A stretch of DNA of 64,000 nt from assembly GCF_036884655.1 (NCBI RefSeq), contig NC_088340.1:11686501-11750500 (forward strand), written 5' to 3'. The DNA comes from Musa acuminata AAA Group. Its lineage: Eukaryota > Streptophyta > Magnoliopsida > Zingiberales > Musaceae. Positions 31,956 through 42,245 of this stretch are shown here, piece after piece. Position 1 is the first letter of the stretch; every line of letters begins with the position of its first letter. The translations under genes were made by a program, and so were the position numbers. The notes beneath the pieces were generated by a model. That model was not told where the DNA came from and did no database searches. It saw only the letters and a list, made by a program, of their open reading frames with translations.

Positions 31956-32647
31956 TGTTAGGAATCTTTTTCTAAGCTTTTGAATAATGTTTATTGAGTC
32001 TATTTAGTTCAGTTGTTTATTGAGTCTGTTTAGTTCAGTTAGAGTCAAGTTGAGGTTATTTAATATTTATTTATTATTAAGAGTCCAAGTCCTGGTGGAC
32101 TCTAGGTGGAACTTTATAAATAGTAATGTAACCCTTTCTTTTGAAAGTAATTAATCAATCAATGAAATGTTATTCCACTCTGTGGACAAACCCTAGAAGG
32201 CTGATCCCCTCGAAGTGATCAAGGAGGGCCGATCCCCTCGAAGTGATCAAGGAGGGTCGATCCCTTCGAAGCGATCAAGGAGGCTGATCCCCTCGAAATG
32301 ATCATTATCATTTCCTTTTCTCCCCTTTCTTCCTTGATAAGACCTTAGGGTCTTATCATTTGGTTTCAAAGCAACGATAAGACTTTAGGGTCTTATCATT
32401 TGGTATCAAAGCCTTACCATTTCATCCCCTTTTCTATCATTTCTTTCATTTCTTTTAGGATAAGACTTTAGGGTCTTATCAATTGATATTAGAGCCTTAC
32501 CATTTCATCCCCTTTTCTATCATTTCTTTCATTTCTTTTAGGCTAAGACCTTAGGGTCTTATCATTTGGTATCAAAGCCTTACCATTTCATCCCCTTTTC
32601 TATCATTTCTTTCATTTCTTTTAGGATAAAACTTTAGGGTATTATCA
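31956..32647 (+). repeat. 5' LTR of E2
   Basis: TGTTAGGAATC to GGGTATTATCA. It holds four units of the roughly 29 bp GATCAAGGAGGGCCGATCCC-type repeat (about 32200-32305), against three in the 3' LTR. That unit accounts for the 29 bp length difference. Confidence 0.85.
32359..32647. repeat. Primer-site repeat array in E2 5' LTR
   Basis: One 40 bp unit followed by three 83 bp units. Each starts with a tRNA-Met-like site (TGGTATCAAAGCC, with variants TGGTTTCAAAGC and TGATATTAGAGCC) and ends GACTTTAGGGTCTTATCA, the LTR terminus. The 3' LTR has the same array at 35484-35772. Confidence 0.88.
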
Positions 32648-32649
32648 AT

Positions 32650-32665
32650 TGGTATCAAAGCAACG
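32650..32665 (+). other. Primer-binding site of E2
   Basis: TGGTATCAAAGCAACG after the LTR end, identical to that of E1. Confidence 0.8.
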
Positions 32666-33973
32666 ATCCTCAGCATTCTTGTTGCAGTTCATCATCTCAA
32701 AAGAAAAAAAAGGTAAGAAAGAAAGAAAGAAAGAAAGAAAGAAGAGAAAGAAGAGAGAGAAGAAGAAGAAGCCGCAGCCATGCACCCCTGCTCCCCTTGA
32801 TTGCGGCCAACCCACCGTCGGCCGTCGCTGCTCTCCGGCCAACGACCGACCCTGCCCTGCTTCCGGCCAGAGTCCACCGTGGCCGTCGCCTCCCACTCGA
32901 GTCACCACCGCTGCTAGGAGACGACACTGCCAGCGTCTCATTCTACCGCAGCCCCGCTCCCCTTCTCAACCGCCACTGCAAGGCAACTTCTTCCCCACTG
33001 TCGCTGCTACTTCCCAGCTACTCCATCACCGCCGCCCGCCTCCCAGCCACAACCCTAACCAAGCCCCCCACCGGGTCACAGCCGTAGCCACCGGTTGCTA
33101 CAGCCCCTCGTTGCAATGGTTGCAGAAATAGAGCTTCCTCTATTGCCGCAGCCCCTCGTCGATCGTAGCCGCGGCTCGAGCGCCGTCACCTTCCAGCCAA
33201 CCCACCGCCACTGCTAGCCACCATGCAGCGATCGCCACTCGCCTCCCAGCCACCGCTCCCCATGGCTCAGGCGAGAACGACCGCCGCAACTCCCCCTTGC
33301 TGACCGAAACAGGGCAATCCTCTTGCTGGTGTGAAGCAGTCGCCGGTCCTCTTGCTGCTGCGAACACTAGTTGCCACCACTGTCACCACTGCTGCCCAGC
33401 TAGTGACGATGCCGCTCGTCGCCCAGCCTGCCACCGTTGATTCCTATTTTCCACTATAGGCTCAACCTCGGTGATGCCACCGCAGTCGCCCTCCAACAGC
33501 ACACGCAACAAGCTCTTGTGCGGCCGCTTCAACCTCGATAACTCACGCACTGACTCCTCTTCTCAACCTCAGCCGCTTTAACGATACCGTCGTGTCCTCA
33601 ACCGCACGCGATCCTTCAGCATCATCAATGCCTCCTTCCGTAGTGCAGTAGAGACAGAGCAACGCTGCCTTCCATCTGCGCCGTCGTAACCACCACAGTG
33701 ATAGGCCCTTGGCAACGCTGCCCCCAACCGCACCACCATCACCACCTCCCAGCCCTCAGTAGTAGTGATCCCTCCACGCAGTGACCACAACAAGCATCGT
33801 TGCCTCCCACGCAGCGAACACAGCTACATCCCCGCATCCTCGCAGCAACCCTTCATTCCAAAAGTGCTACCATCAATTGCATCACAACAACAGCAACGAG
33901 TAGGGTAGTGATTTATGCCTTAGTCTTGACACTAGAAACAGGAGTTGAGATTATAGATTTGCAGTCTTACGAA
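32666..33973 (+). other. Leader of E2, with GAAA microsatellite and GC-rich block
   Basis: A purine run with GAAA repeats (about 32700-32775) precedes a CCGCC/CAGCC-rich block related to the E1 leader. Proline-rich frames on both strands show no domain and are not conserved in frame with E1. I see no gene here. Confidence 0.55.
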
Positions 33974-34735
33974 ATGGCCACTAATAACTCAGTGAAAGTA
34001 CAAATGGAAGTATTAGAAATTAGAATTGAGAAATGGTTACAAGAAATACTTAATAATTTCAAAAAGGATTTACTAGGGAGCCTTAGTAAATTTCAACAAG
34101 GTGGGAACTCAAGTTCTACATTACACAAATCTAGAAATACTGGAAAAGGGCCCCAAGATTGTGACACAATCTACTCATACATGAAGGTGGATGGACAGCT
34201 CGTAAAAATTTGTCAAACTTTTACAGTATTGGAATATCAGAGTAGGTTTGAAAGATTATCAAATCAAGCTAGAGATTGGTCGGAATGACAACTTCTGGAT
34301 ACATTTATTGAAGGTCTTATTCCAGAGATCCGGTGTGAAGTTAAGGCTCGTCAACCCCGCACTATGATAGCTACGATCTCATTCATACATCTACATGAGA
34401 AAAAAATCAACAAGGAAAATCATGTAAACAGAAGTGACAACAACCAGATGATCAGTAAGCCACCAGCCCCATCTATTCCTAACCAAAGCCTTGACACCCA
34501 AAGACTAACCTAAGAAGAACTCAATGAAAGATCAGCAAAGGGTTTGTACTATGATGAAAAGTGGAGTATGGAGCACCAATGTAAACAAGGGAAACTTTTG
34601 ATGATTAAGCCAATTGGAGAGGAACTAGAAGCAAAAGAGTTGGACTTTGATCATGAAGGTGTGAAAACTAATGAAGATATTGAAGCCATCACGCATATAG
34701 TGCATGCATTGGCTGGCTACACTAACCCATAAACT
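33974..34735 (+). pseudogene. gag: E2 gag remnant with internal deletion
   Basis: Starts MATNNSVKVQMEVLEIRIEK. After SYMKVD it jumps to GQLVKICQTFTVLEYQSRFE, having lost roughly 70 codons of capsid present in E1 and Reina. Stops occur near 34286 and 34510. The zinc segment reads GLYYDEKWSMEHQC, with the same cysteine loss as E1. The gag end ALAGYTNP is conserved with the Reina element. Confidence 0.75.
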
Positions 34736-35083
34736 ATGAAAATCGGAGGAACTTTGAAACATCAACTTGTCACTATTTTGATTGATACAAATAGCACTAA
34801 TAATTTTATGGACAGAAAAGTTGCAGCCCAATTAGCTCACCACATTGAAGGCTGCGATATATTCGAAGTAAAGATCGCTGATGGACGAATTTTAACTTAC
34901 GATAGCAAAGGTCAGGAGTTTCTTACAACGATTACTACACTGAAAGATCGACCTGTTGCTTACACTGTCAAAAAGTGGAGACCATATTTATTTGATCAAC
35001 GGGTTGTGATACGTTGCAGATAGCTTATGACTGAAGTGCTAAAAGACAAGCTCCGCGAGATTAATGCTACTCAGCCTTGAGGA
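34736..35083 (+). pseudogene. E2 protease fused to RNase H scrap
   Basis: The open frame 34736-35023 reads ILIDTNSTNNFMDRK, so the retropepsin DTG is DTN and activity is unlikely. It passes directly into TLKDRPVAYTVKKWRPYLFD, the RNase H region, and then to the C-terminal tail before the polypurine tract. E1 has the same junction, so the deletion predates both insertions. Confidence 0.75.
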
Positions 35084-35109
35084 CAAGGCTGATTTGAAGA
35101 GGGAGAAAT

Positions 35110-35772
35110 TGTTAGGACCTTTTTTCTGAGCTTTTGAATAATGTTTATTGAGTCTATTTAGTTCAGTTGTTTATTGAGTCTATTTAGTTCATTTAGAGTC
35201 AAGTTGAGATTATTTAATATTTATTTATTATTAAGAGTCCAAGCCCTGGTGGACTCTAGGTGGAACTCTATAAATAGTGATGTAACTCTTTTTTTTTAAA
35301 GCAATCAATCAATCAATGAAATATTATTCCACTCTGTGGACAAACTCTAGGAGGCCGATCCCCTCGAAGTGATCAAGCAGGGTCGATCCCCTCGAAGCAA
35401 TCAAGGAGGCCGATCCCCTCGAAGCGATCATTATCATTCCCTTTCTCCCCTTTCTTCCACGATAAGACCTTAGGGTCTTATTATTTGGTATCAGAGCGAC
35501 GATAAGACTTTAGGGTCTTATCATTTTGTATTAGAGCCTTACCATTTCATCCCCTTTTCTATCATTTCTTTCATTTCTTTTAGGATAAGACTTTAGGGTC
35601 TTATCAATTGATATCAGAGCCTTACCATTTCATCCCCTTTTCTATCATTTCTTTCATTTCTTTTAGGATAAGACTTTAGGGTCTTATTATTTGGTATTAG
35701 AGCTTTACCATTTCATCCCCTTTTCTATCATTTCTTTCATTTCTTTTAGGATAAAACTTTAGGGTCTTATCA
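35110..35772 (+). repeat. 3' LTR of E2
   Basis: 663 bp. It includes three 29 bp units and the 289 bp primer-site array at 35484-35772. It is followed by AGGAT. Confidence 0.87.
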
Positions 35773-35777
35773 AGGAT

Positions 35778-35832
35778 TTTGTTTTATGTTCTTCCGCGAT
35801 ACATGTGATTTCACCTCTAAGATTACCCAATA
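35778..35832 (+). repeat. 3' LTR of element A, terminal part
   Basis: Matches the last bases of the copia LTR (TTTTGTTTTATGTTCTTCCG to GATTACCCAATA, for ...ACCCAACA). It is followed by CATAG, the mutated partner of CGTAG at 845-849. Confidence 0.75.
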
Positions 35833-35837
35833 CATAG

Positions 35838-35842
35838 GCCTC

Positions 35843-35881
<39 letters not shown>

Positions 35882-35907
35882 CACATCACACACATACATC
35901 ATATCAT
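35838..35907 (-). mobile_element. Leader of host element H with expanded AAT microsatellite
   Basis: The reverse complement of the leader around 3130-3186. The ATT run, four units at 3173-3184, is expanded here to about 13 AAT units (35843-35881). The SIRE solo LTR interrupts it after ATCAT. Confidence 0.7.
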
Positions 35908-37733
35908 TGTTGAATCTCGGATTTTGATGATGAAGTCAAGTGTCATTTGTTATCTAATCCATATGTTGAGATAAGTGTGCAAGATTAACTACGATAAAAG
36001 TAAGACATGCAGCAGGAGTTGCGCCGGAGTCAAGACAATGATCACGTTGGGAGTTCGAGAGTTCGACGGAAGTTCAGACAGTCGTCGGAGGTTCGGCAAG
36101 AACAAATCCGAGAAGTCCATGAGCTTGCCAAAGAAGATCGTCGGAACTCGCCAAGTGGATCGTCGCAAGTCCAGGAGTTTGCCGGAAGTCCGCAGGAGCA
36201 TCACCGAGGGTTCATCGGATGATCGACGGAAGTTCGCCGGAAGCTCGCCGGAAGAAGCGATTGATGCACCGGAGCAAGTTGCAGTAAATGTCTTAGGGAA
36301 TGTCGTAGTTAGCACAATGATTAAGTTGGAAATGGGAGGTGATCCCATTAACTTAATCTTGGGGCAATTGGGCCCCTGAAAAAACCCAAATTGGGCCGAA
36401 TGGATCAACCCATTCAGACCCTGATTTTTGCCAGGTGGTTGAACCGCCCAAGGCAGGAGGTTGCACCGCCTGGGCTCAGTCTCCGAGCGAGACTGGGAGG
36501 TGCAACCGCTCCAGCCAGGCAGTGGCACCGCTTGGGCTCAGTCTCTGAGCGAGACTGGGCGGTGCAACCTCCCTTGACAGGAGGTGGCACCACCTGGGCT
36601 TAGTCTCCGAGTGAGACTGGGCGGTGCAACCTCCCCTGACAGGAGGTGGCACTGCTTGGGCTCGGTCTCCGAGCACTGTCTAAGCGGTGCAACCGCTTTA
36701 GTCAGGAGGTTGCACCGCCTGAGCTCGGTCTTCGAGCTATGGCAGGAGGTGCAACCGCCCTTGACAAGAGGTGGCACCACCTAGAGGCTCAGTCTTCGAG
36801 CTCTGCTAGGCGGTGCAACCGCTCCAGTCAGGAGGTGCAACCGCCTAATCTCGGAATTCCGGGAATTGACAGTTTTGAGCTCCAAATTTGAACTGGGTTG
36901 GGGCCTATAAATACCCCACCCATTCAGCGCTGAAAGGATACAGAATACACTCTGAAATCTTGATCTTGTTTTGTGATTTTTAGAGCTCAAAATTGTTGTA
37001 AAGGCTAAAGTCCTTCTCCCTCTTTTCTTCTAAGTTCTGAGCTGTAAAGAGAGGAGAGGAGAGAAAATTCTGTAAGGGTTGTCTCTTAAGCCCGTCAAAA
37101 GGAGTGAAACTGTAAAAGGGTGGTTAGCCTTCGCCTATTGAAGGAAGGCCTCTAGTTGACGTCGGTGACCTCGCTAGTGGAGGAAGCCAAAAGTGGAGTA
37201 GGTCAAGATTGACCGAACCACTCTAAATCTCGGTTTGCATTTACTTTGAGCATTTTATCTTTACTGCAAACCTCCTCTAAAGCTTACTGCTTTCTGCGCA
37301 TATACGATCGGGTTTCAGCTTTGCACTTTCCGAATCAACTTTTAGACGTAAATCTGTTTTTTCGTACGATCATCATATTTCAGTTTGCGTTTATGTTTTG
37401 ATTTCTATCTTAACTGCAAACTACCTTAATATCCTTGCTTAAGCTGCATCTCTCCTAATCAAGTGATTTACGAATCAGCATTTAGACGTAAATTAGTTTC
37501 TTCGTACGAACGTCATATTTCAGTTTGCGCTCGTATGTTGGTTTTCATCATAACTACAAACTGCCTTCATAGATTGACTTTAACATCATCTCGCTTGATC
37601 TTAAATTAAAGTAATCTTAGAATCGACTTTCACACCGAAATCGTTTTTATCGTTCGAACGTTTTTATCGTTGAAAGATTTCCGCTGCACTAATTCACCCC
37701 CCCCCCCCCCTCTTAGTGCTCTTGATCCTAACA
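35908..37733 (+). mobile_element. Solo LTR of SIRE type
   Basis: 1826 bp, TGTTGAATCTCGG to CTTGATCCTAACA, flanked by ATCAT at 35903-35907 and 37734-37738. There is no internal region, so it arose by LTR-LTR recombination. It is related to the 14375 LTR but shorter: the 17 bp minisatellite is absent, with only scattered TTTAGACGTAAA copies. It keeps the palindrome array (about 36430-36850), TATA box (36906-36913) and a 14-base poly-C tract near the end. Confidence 0.92.
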
Positions 37734-37738
37734 ATCAT

Positions 37739-38402
37739 ATGATTCATGATCATCTGTTCACATCATACAACATATATACATATCATTATAGACTACTAGA
37801 TAAATAATAATAGTTAATTAAATCTTTTAATTAACTAATATTTTTTTGAAATTAAGGATATACAAGGATTTTTTTATTTGTGAATGGTGTTTATGTAATT
37901 TGGATAGAAAGGACAAACCTCAAAATTTTAAAAATCGAGAGGGGTAAAATTATCTTTTGTTTAAAAACCTACCCTCTTACGTTGTGATCATTGCCACACC
38001 ATCGATAGTCGCTCTACCCATAAGAGGCTCACTTGTGGGAGCTATGCCCACAGGTGCCACCCTTGTGGTAGCGTGGTAGTTCAACCGTTACCTTTCAAGA
38101 GGTTGCTATCTTGCATGTAGGCCACCGCCTTGCACAAGGGCGGCCACCTCTGCATGCAAGCGGCCTGCCAGTAGGCGTCGCCCTTGCATGCAAGTGGCTT
38201 GCCTATAGGTAGATTGTCGCCAACCGCCTGCAACCCCTGTTCGTAGGCAGCCTACTGTAGGGCTACAAGAAGCCTTTGGCCAATTTATGAGTTCAGCAAT
38301 AGTTAATACATTTTCTCGCTTTTTGTATCAACAATTTTGATGTCAAAAGCCTTTCTAAAACACAACACATACAGTTCAAAAACTAATCTTTCGCACGATC
38401 AA
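37739..38402 (-). mobile_element. Proximal leader of host element H
   Basis: The reverse complement of the copia leader, including the GC-rich block (about 37980-38300) corresponding to 2580-2920. No gene. Confidence 0.75.
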
Positions 38403-38418
38403 CCTGACTTTGATACCA
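38403..38418 (-). other. Primer-binding site of element H
   Basis: On the minus strand it reads TGGTATCAAAGTCAGG, a tRNA-Met-type site next to the LTR end at 38420. Confidence 0.75.
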
Positions 38419-38419
38419 C

Positions 38420-40093
38420 TATTGGAAAATCTTGGGGTAACATCATATGTATAATAGAAGAATAGAAAGGAAAATTTTAGATTTTCATAAAAAGGTTTCA
38501 TCGTTGTGCAAAGATTGGTCTGCAAAACTCACGAAACCAGAAAACCACACGTGTTAACGGATGTGTCCCCTAGGGAGATCGTATATCCTTGAAATCCTAT
38601 AGATCCATGGGAGAGGATGAAAGAGGTCAAGTGTTATCCTCTCTAGTGGTGATCCACACAATAGAGGCTACAAAGATGCTCCTTAAATCACTGTCCAAAT
38701 CTCCTCGCTACGCATACCATGCAATCAAGAAGGGGTCGATCCTTCTTGTTGTCTATACACCCCAAATAGGGGTTGCTGGCTGAGGAGGCGAAGGGGAGAG
38801 GAGAATAGGAAGTGACAACCAAAAGGGGTTCTAGCCTATGGCCTTTTGGTTCCCTTTTATTTATAGAGGCCCCCTATCAACTTAACCCTAATGAATCCTG
38901 CCCTATTGGGTACTGGATCTCCATCCAACTACCTAAGTCTCTTAGATTAGTGGCGCTTTATCCAATAATCTCTCATTGGATCTTATTAGATCTTATCCGT
39001 AAGATCCAATAATTCAGGGGCTTATTGGATATCTAATAAAATAAGGGCTCCAACGGATATCTCATATCCGAACCTCTACTCATCGTAGCACCAACCATAT
39101 GTGTATGATTCTCTAAGCCAAATATCATGCTAGTCGTGAGTCATACATGTCAGAACTCTTTCTGGATTAGTGAATTATTATCTCTATAATAATTCACTCA
39201 ACTCATCGACTACGGACGTACTAGGCCATTATGTTGTAGTCCCTAGACGATATAGGAGAATCTACTCCATTAGACTTGTTTGTCCTTAGTTATTATATAT
39301 TTATAGTCTCTCATCTATCTAATATCCCGAAGTTTATTTACCGGGCATGGTGCTATCAAGCTCATGTTAAATATACTCGAGTCTTACTCTAATCAAATTC
39401 TCTCAGAGAACTCTTTCTCTCTCAATCTAAATAACCCTAGCTAGGGATTTGCCTCAGCAAAAACACATGAGATATTCTTTTCATGACATTAGGAGTGGAT
39501 AATCCTCTTTCGATACTCAATAGCCCTCGTAAGGTTGGCTACCACTCCCGATGACTAGCTATGCTAGATTTGAAACTTTCAAGTCTATAAGTCCGGTATC
39601 AAAGAGTAGAGTACTCATACATGGTGTCTCAAGTCTAAGAACCAGATACACCATTGGGACGATATAATCACTGTTTGATAATGAGGTATCATCAACCATC
39701 TAGCATTCCGTGAGTGGATCAATCAGTGAACTCATTCTTTAATAAGCACCTACGGGATACCTCTAGTATCCTCATACGAGTAACTATAAGACCAGCAACC
39801 TCTATTATATGGATGGGTATACAATACCCTAATCTATCCGGTCATCTCGATGTCCCTCTCGAGTGACCTATGACCGGGATTATTTATGATCTGTATTTAA
39901 GGACGAATTGGTCTCATTATCGTGATCTCATCACGATCTGAGTTTCATTGCATAGATCCATGAACATCACAATATATATAATAGGCAATATAAAGTAAAA
40001 AAATATTAAATAAATAATAAGAAAAAATAGTATATATCATGTCATACGTGTCATCACTCACGTAATTGACTTGCAAGAAACCTTTAACTAGCA
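38420..40093 (-). repeat. 5' LTR of host element H
   Basis: 1674 bp. On the minus strand it starts TGCTAGTTAAAGG at 40093 and runs to the primer site. It is the third distinct full copy of this LTR family in the window and clearly diverged from the others. Position 40093 is the outer edge of the whole left nest. Confidence 0.8.
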
Positions 40094-41631
40094 TATTGGA
40101 GATAGACCCAAAGATTTTACATATAATAAAAAGTTAGAAATGGATGGCACTGTAATCACCAACTTACACGTAATATTGGCGGATAAAATTCTAACATCAT
40201 AGAAAAGACAAAAATAAAGTAGATCCAGAATACTTTAGCAAAACATTATCGTAGAAAAGACAACAATAAAGGAGATCTAGAATACTTTAACAAACATTAT
40301 ATGAAGCCAAGTTACTTTGTAATAGATTTTTTTAAGAAGGCTCTACACTCTTGGTATGTTAGAATCCACAACGGTAAATTATAAATGGTATGAGAAGCAA
40401 ATAAGCTTGCCCAGGCTGATAGGTAGATAATGCATCTAAGTTCACCAAAAGATGAGAGGAGATTTGTTAGAACATTTGGTTGGTAGCAGCTTGAACACAT
40501 TACCTGAACTTTCGAATTAGATGCATGACAAACGATGATTTCAGAGTTTAAAGGAATTCTTCTGAGCTTACTATCACGTGAAGAAAAGAAAGAGACTGAT
40601 CACCTTGTCATTTTCTTTGGATTACTATTCTGTTTAAATTTCTTTGCGGTGCACATATATTTAGTAAATTCATTCGTCATAACATATATTTTTCTTGTAG
40701 AATATGACGTAGGGAATTTGGAATTCTTGGCTTCTTAAGCATTTCCACGTAGATAAATTTTTCCACCTATAAAAAAGCTCATAATTATCCTTAAACTACT
40801 ACTTATTCTTACATACAAATTTTCATTTTTCTTATCTGATTCTCTTTAATCGTGTCTTAGAGAATATCCTAGGACGAAATGTTAGTAAGCATTATTCTAA
40901 AAAGCAAAGCTAGTTGATTCTTTCTGTTCTTGTTTTGTTCCTTTATAATCATTTATAATTTGGATACATGACGATTTTTCATTCATCCCATTGATCATGT
41001 TTTAGAGTGGCATTAGAGCAAATTGATATGCATTCATTATTTTCTTTTTCTGCTATCGATTTGGTGTCGAGTCATTGCTCGCATATCCTAATGAATGAGT
41101 AGTTTTATTATGAAAATATGTGGAAAGGGACAATTTAAAGGAGGCGACAAGATCTACCTGCCAACAATACCCAATGCTACTGCATCTCATTGACATGCTT
41201 ATCGGCACCCTCGTTTTCCCAAAAAAAAAAAATACAGTTAACCTAATATTTTATCCGAATCTCATTCGATGTATCGAGGCCTCCGACGTAAGAGAATCTG
41301 CATTCATACATGGAACTTTCAGCCTTCACTTGCTTTCCCAGCCATGCATCTCATTGACCCATGTACTAAAATAATTTAATCTAACTTAAATATCAATAGT
41401 AAAACCCAGATTTCCACGTCTAATACAAATTTAAAAATAATTATTCCCCATATAAAATCAAATTATAAATGTTTAGAATTGTTTATAATCCTTATGAACA
41501 CTAATAAGGAATAATCGATACTAAATATTTAAAATTGTTTCTTTCTATAAAAAAAAATTCCATAGTTGAATTCTTTATTTCTTGCCTAATAATAGCTCTA
41601 GAATTCGGTAATATTTATCCGCCTCAATAAG
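40094..41631. other. AT-rich intergenic DNA upstream of the inhibitor gene
   Basis: No gene recognised. It contains a roughly 52 bp tandem duplication (about 40199-40303). Near 40094-40198, on the minus strand, text beginning TGTTAGAATTTTATCCGCC could be an old LTR edge. Short frames such as 40535-40738 and 41120-41374 have no recognisable features. Confidence 0.5.
40199..40303. repeat. Tandem duplication of about 52 bp
   Basis: Two adjacent copies of TAGAAAAGACAAAAATAAAG followed by GAT(C/T)(C/T)AGAATACTTTA and ACATTAT, differing at several positions. Confidence 0.8.
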
Positions 41632-41640
41632 TATATATAT
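41632..41640 (+). promoter_or_regulatory. TATA box of the inhibitor gene
   Basis: TATATATAT, 65 bp before the ATG at 41706, a plausible core promoter distance. No other motif is claimed. Confidence 0.45.
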
Positions 41641-41705
41641 TGATATCAACTTCGTCTCCTTGCGAGCACGCATAACCTAACCAAGCTATCGATAGCAGCA
41701 GATCG

Positions 41706-42245
41706 ATGAGGCCGTCCACCATCTGTATTCTCCTGGCGGTGGCAGTCCTCCTCCTCCACCACCACCTCCTCCCCGGGGTGGAGGCATCGGTTGAGAAGGC
41801 GTGCAGGGACGCGGCGAATAGCAGCCCCAATATCAACTATGACTTCTGCTTGGCGGAGCTCCTCCCGTACCCGGGGAGCGGGTCGGCGGACCAGAAGTCG
41901 CTGACGGTGATCGCGGCTACCTTGGCGAAGGACAAAACCACCAGCGCCAGCGCTAAGGTCAAGAGTTTGCTAGCCAGAACGAGTGATCCAAAGACGAAGC
42001 AGGGCTTGGAGTCTTGCGGGAGCGTCTACGAGGACCTGTTCTCCGACCTCAACACGTCCATCCCGGCCATCAAGGAGGGTCGCCTGGTCGACGCCAAGAC
42101 CTATCTTAGCGCCGCTGTGGACGCGCCCGACACCTGCGAGGACGGTTTCAAGGAGCTGAAGGTCCCCTCGCCCTTGACCAAGGAGGACTCCGACTTGACG
42201 CAGATGTGCACTATTGCTTTAGCCTTCACCAATATGCTGGGGTGA
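41706..42245 (+). CDS. Pectin methylesterase / invertase inhibitor family protein, 179 residues
   Basis: The only host gene seen. A signal peptide (about residues 1-27, hydrophobic ICILLAVAVLLL, likely cut after VEA) directs it to the apoplast. The mature four-helix PMEI/CIF domain has the cysteines at 33, 48, 104 and 144, expected to pair C33-C48 and C104-C144, plus C168. Recognisable family text includes SPNINYDFC and the C-terminal DAPDTCEDGFKE with SPLTKEDSDL, as in the putative invertase inhibitors close to the plane-tree pollen protein Pla a 1. Sequons lie at N38 and N115. The family binds pectin methylesterase or acid invertase one-to-one. Which of the two this protein targets cannot be read from sequence. 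The gene is intronless and GC-rich, with no stops or frameshifts. Confidence 0.92.
   Translation: MRPSTICILLAVAVLLLHHHLLPGVEASVEKACRDAANSSPNINYDFCLAELLPYPGSGSADQKSLTVIAATLAKDKTTSASAKVKSLLARTSDPKTKQGLESCGSVYEDLFSDLNTSIPAIKEGRLVDAKTYLSAAVDAPDTCEDGFKELKVPSPLTKEDSDLTQMCTIALAFTNMLG

Larger units (their letters stand above)
31956..35772 (+). mobile_element. E2: non-autonomous Ty3/gypsy element with amplified primer sites in its LTRs
   Basis: 3.8 kb, AGGAT target duplicates at 31951-31955 and 35773-35777, LTRs of 692 and 663 bp, GC-rich leader, gag and protease remnants, no RT or integrase. It is the same family as E1 but with a longer LTR. Both LTRs end in an identical-length 289 bp array containing four primer-site-like copies. 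Confidence 0.88.
850..35832 (+). mobile_element. Ty1/copia element A (Tork/Angela type), heavily nested
   Basis: A plus-oriented copia retrotransposon with a 5' LTR (850-2459), tRNA-Met-type primer-binding site, long leader, two tandem gag-pol copies and a 3' LTR (25875-35832 with two insertions). The gene order gag-protease-integrase-RT-RNase H, with RT motif YVDD, defines Ty1/copia. Four other elements interrupt it. All coding parts carry stops or deletions, so it is dead. The 5' and 3' LTRs are visibly diverged, so the element is old or is a recombinant of two copies. Confidence 0.8.

Noticed and set aside
40535..41374. Small frames upstream of the inhibitor gene
   Set aside because: AT-rich, no conserved motif, no start context or splice evidence. 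Left as intergenic.
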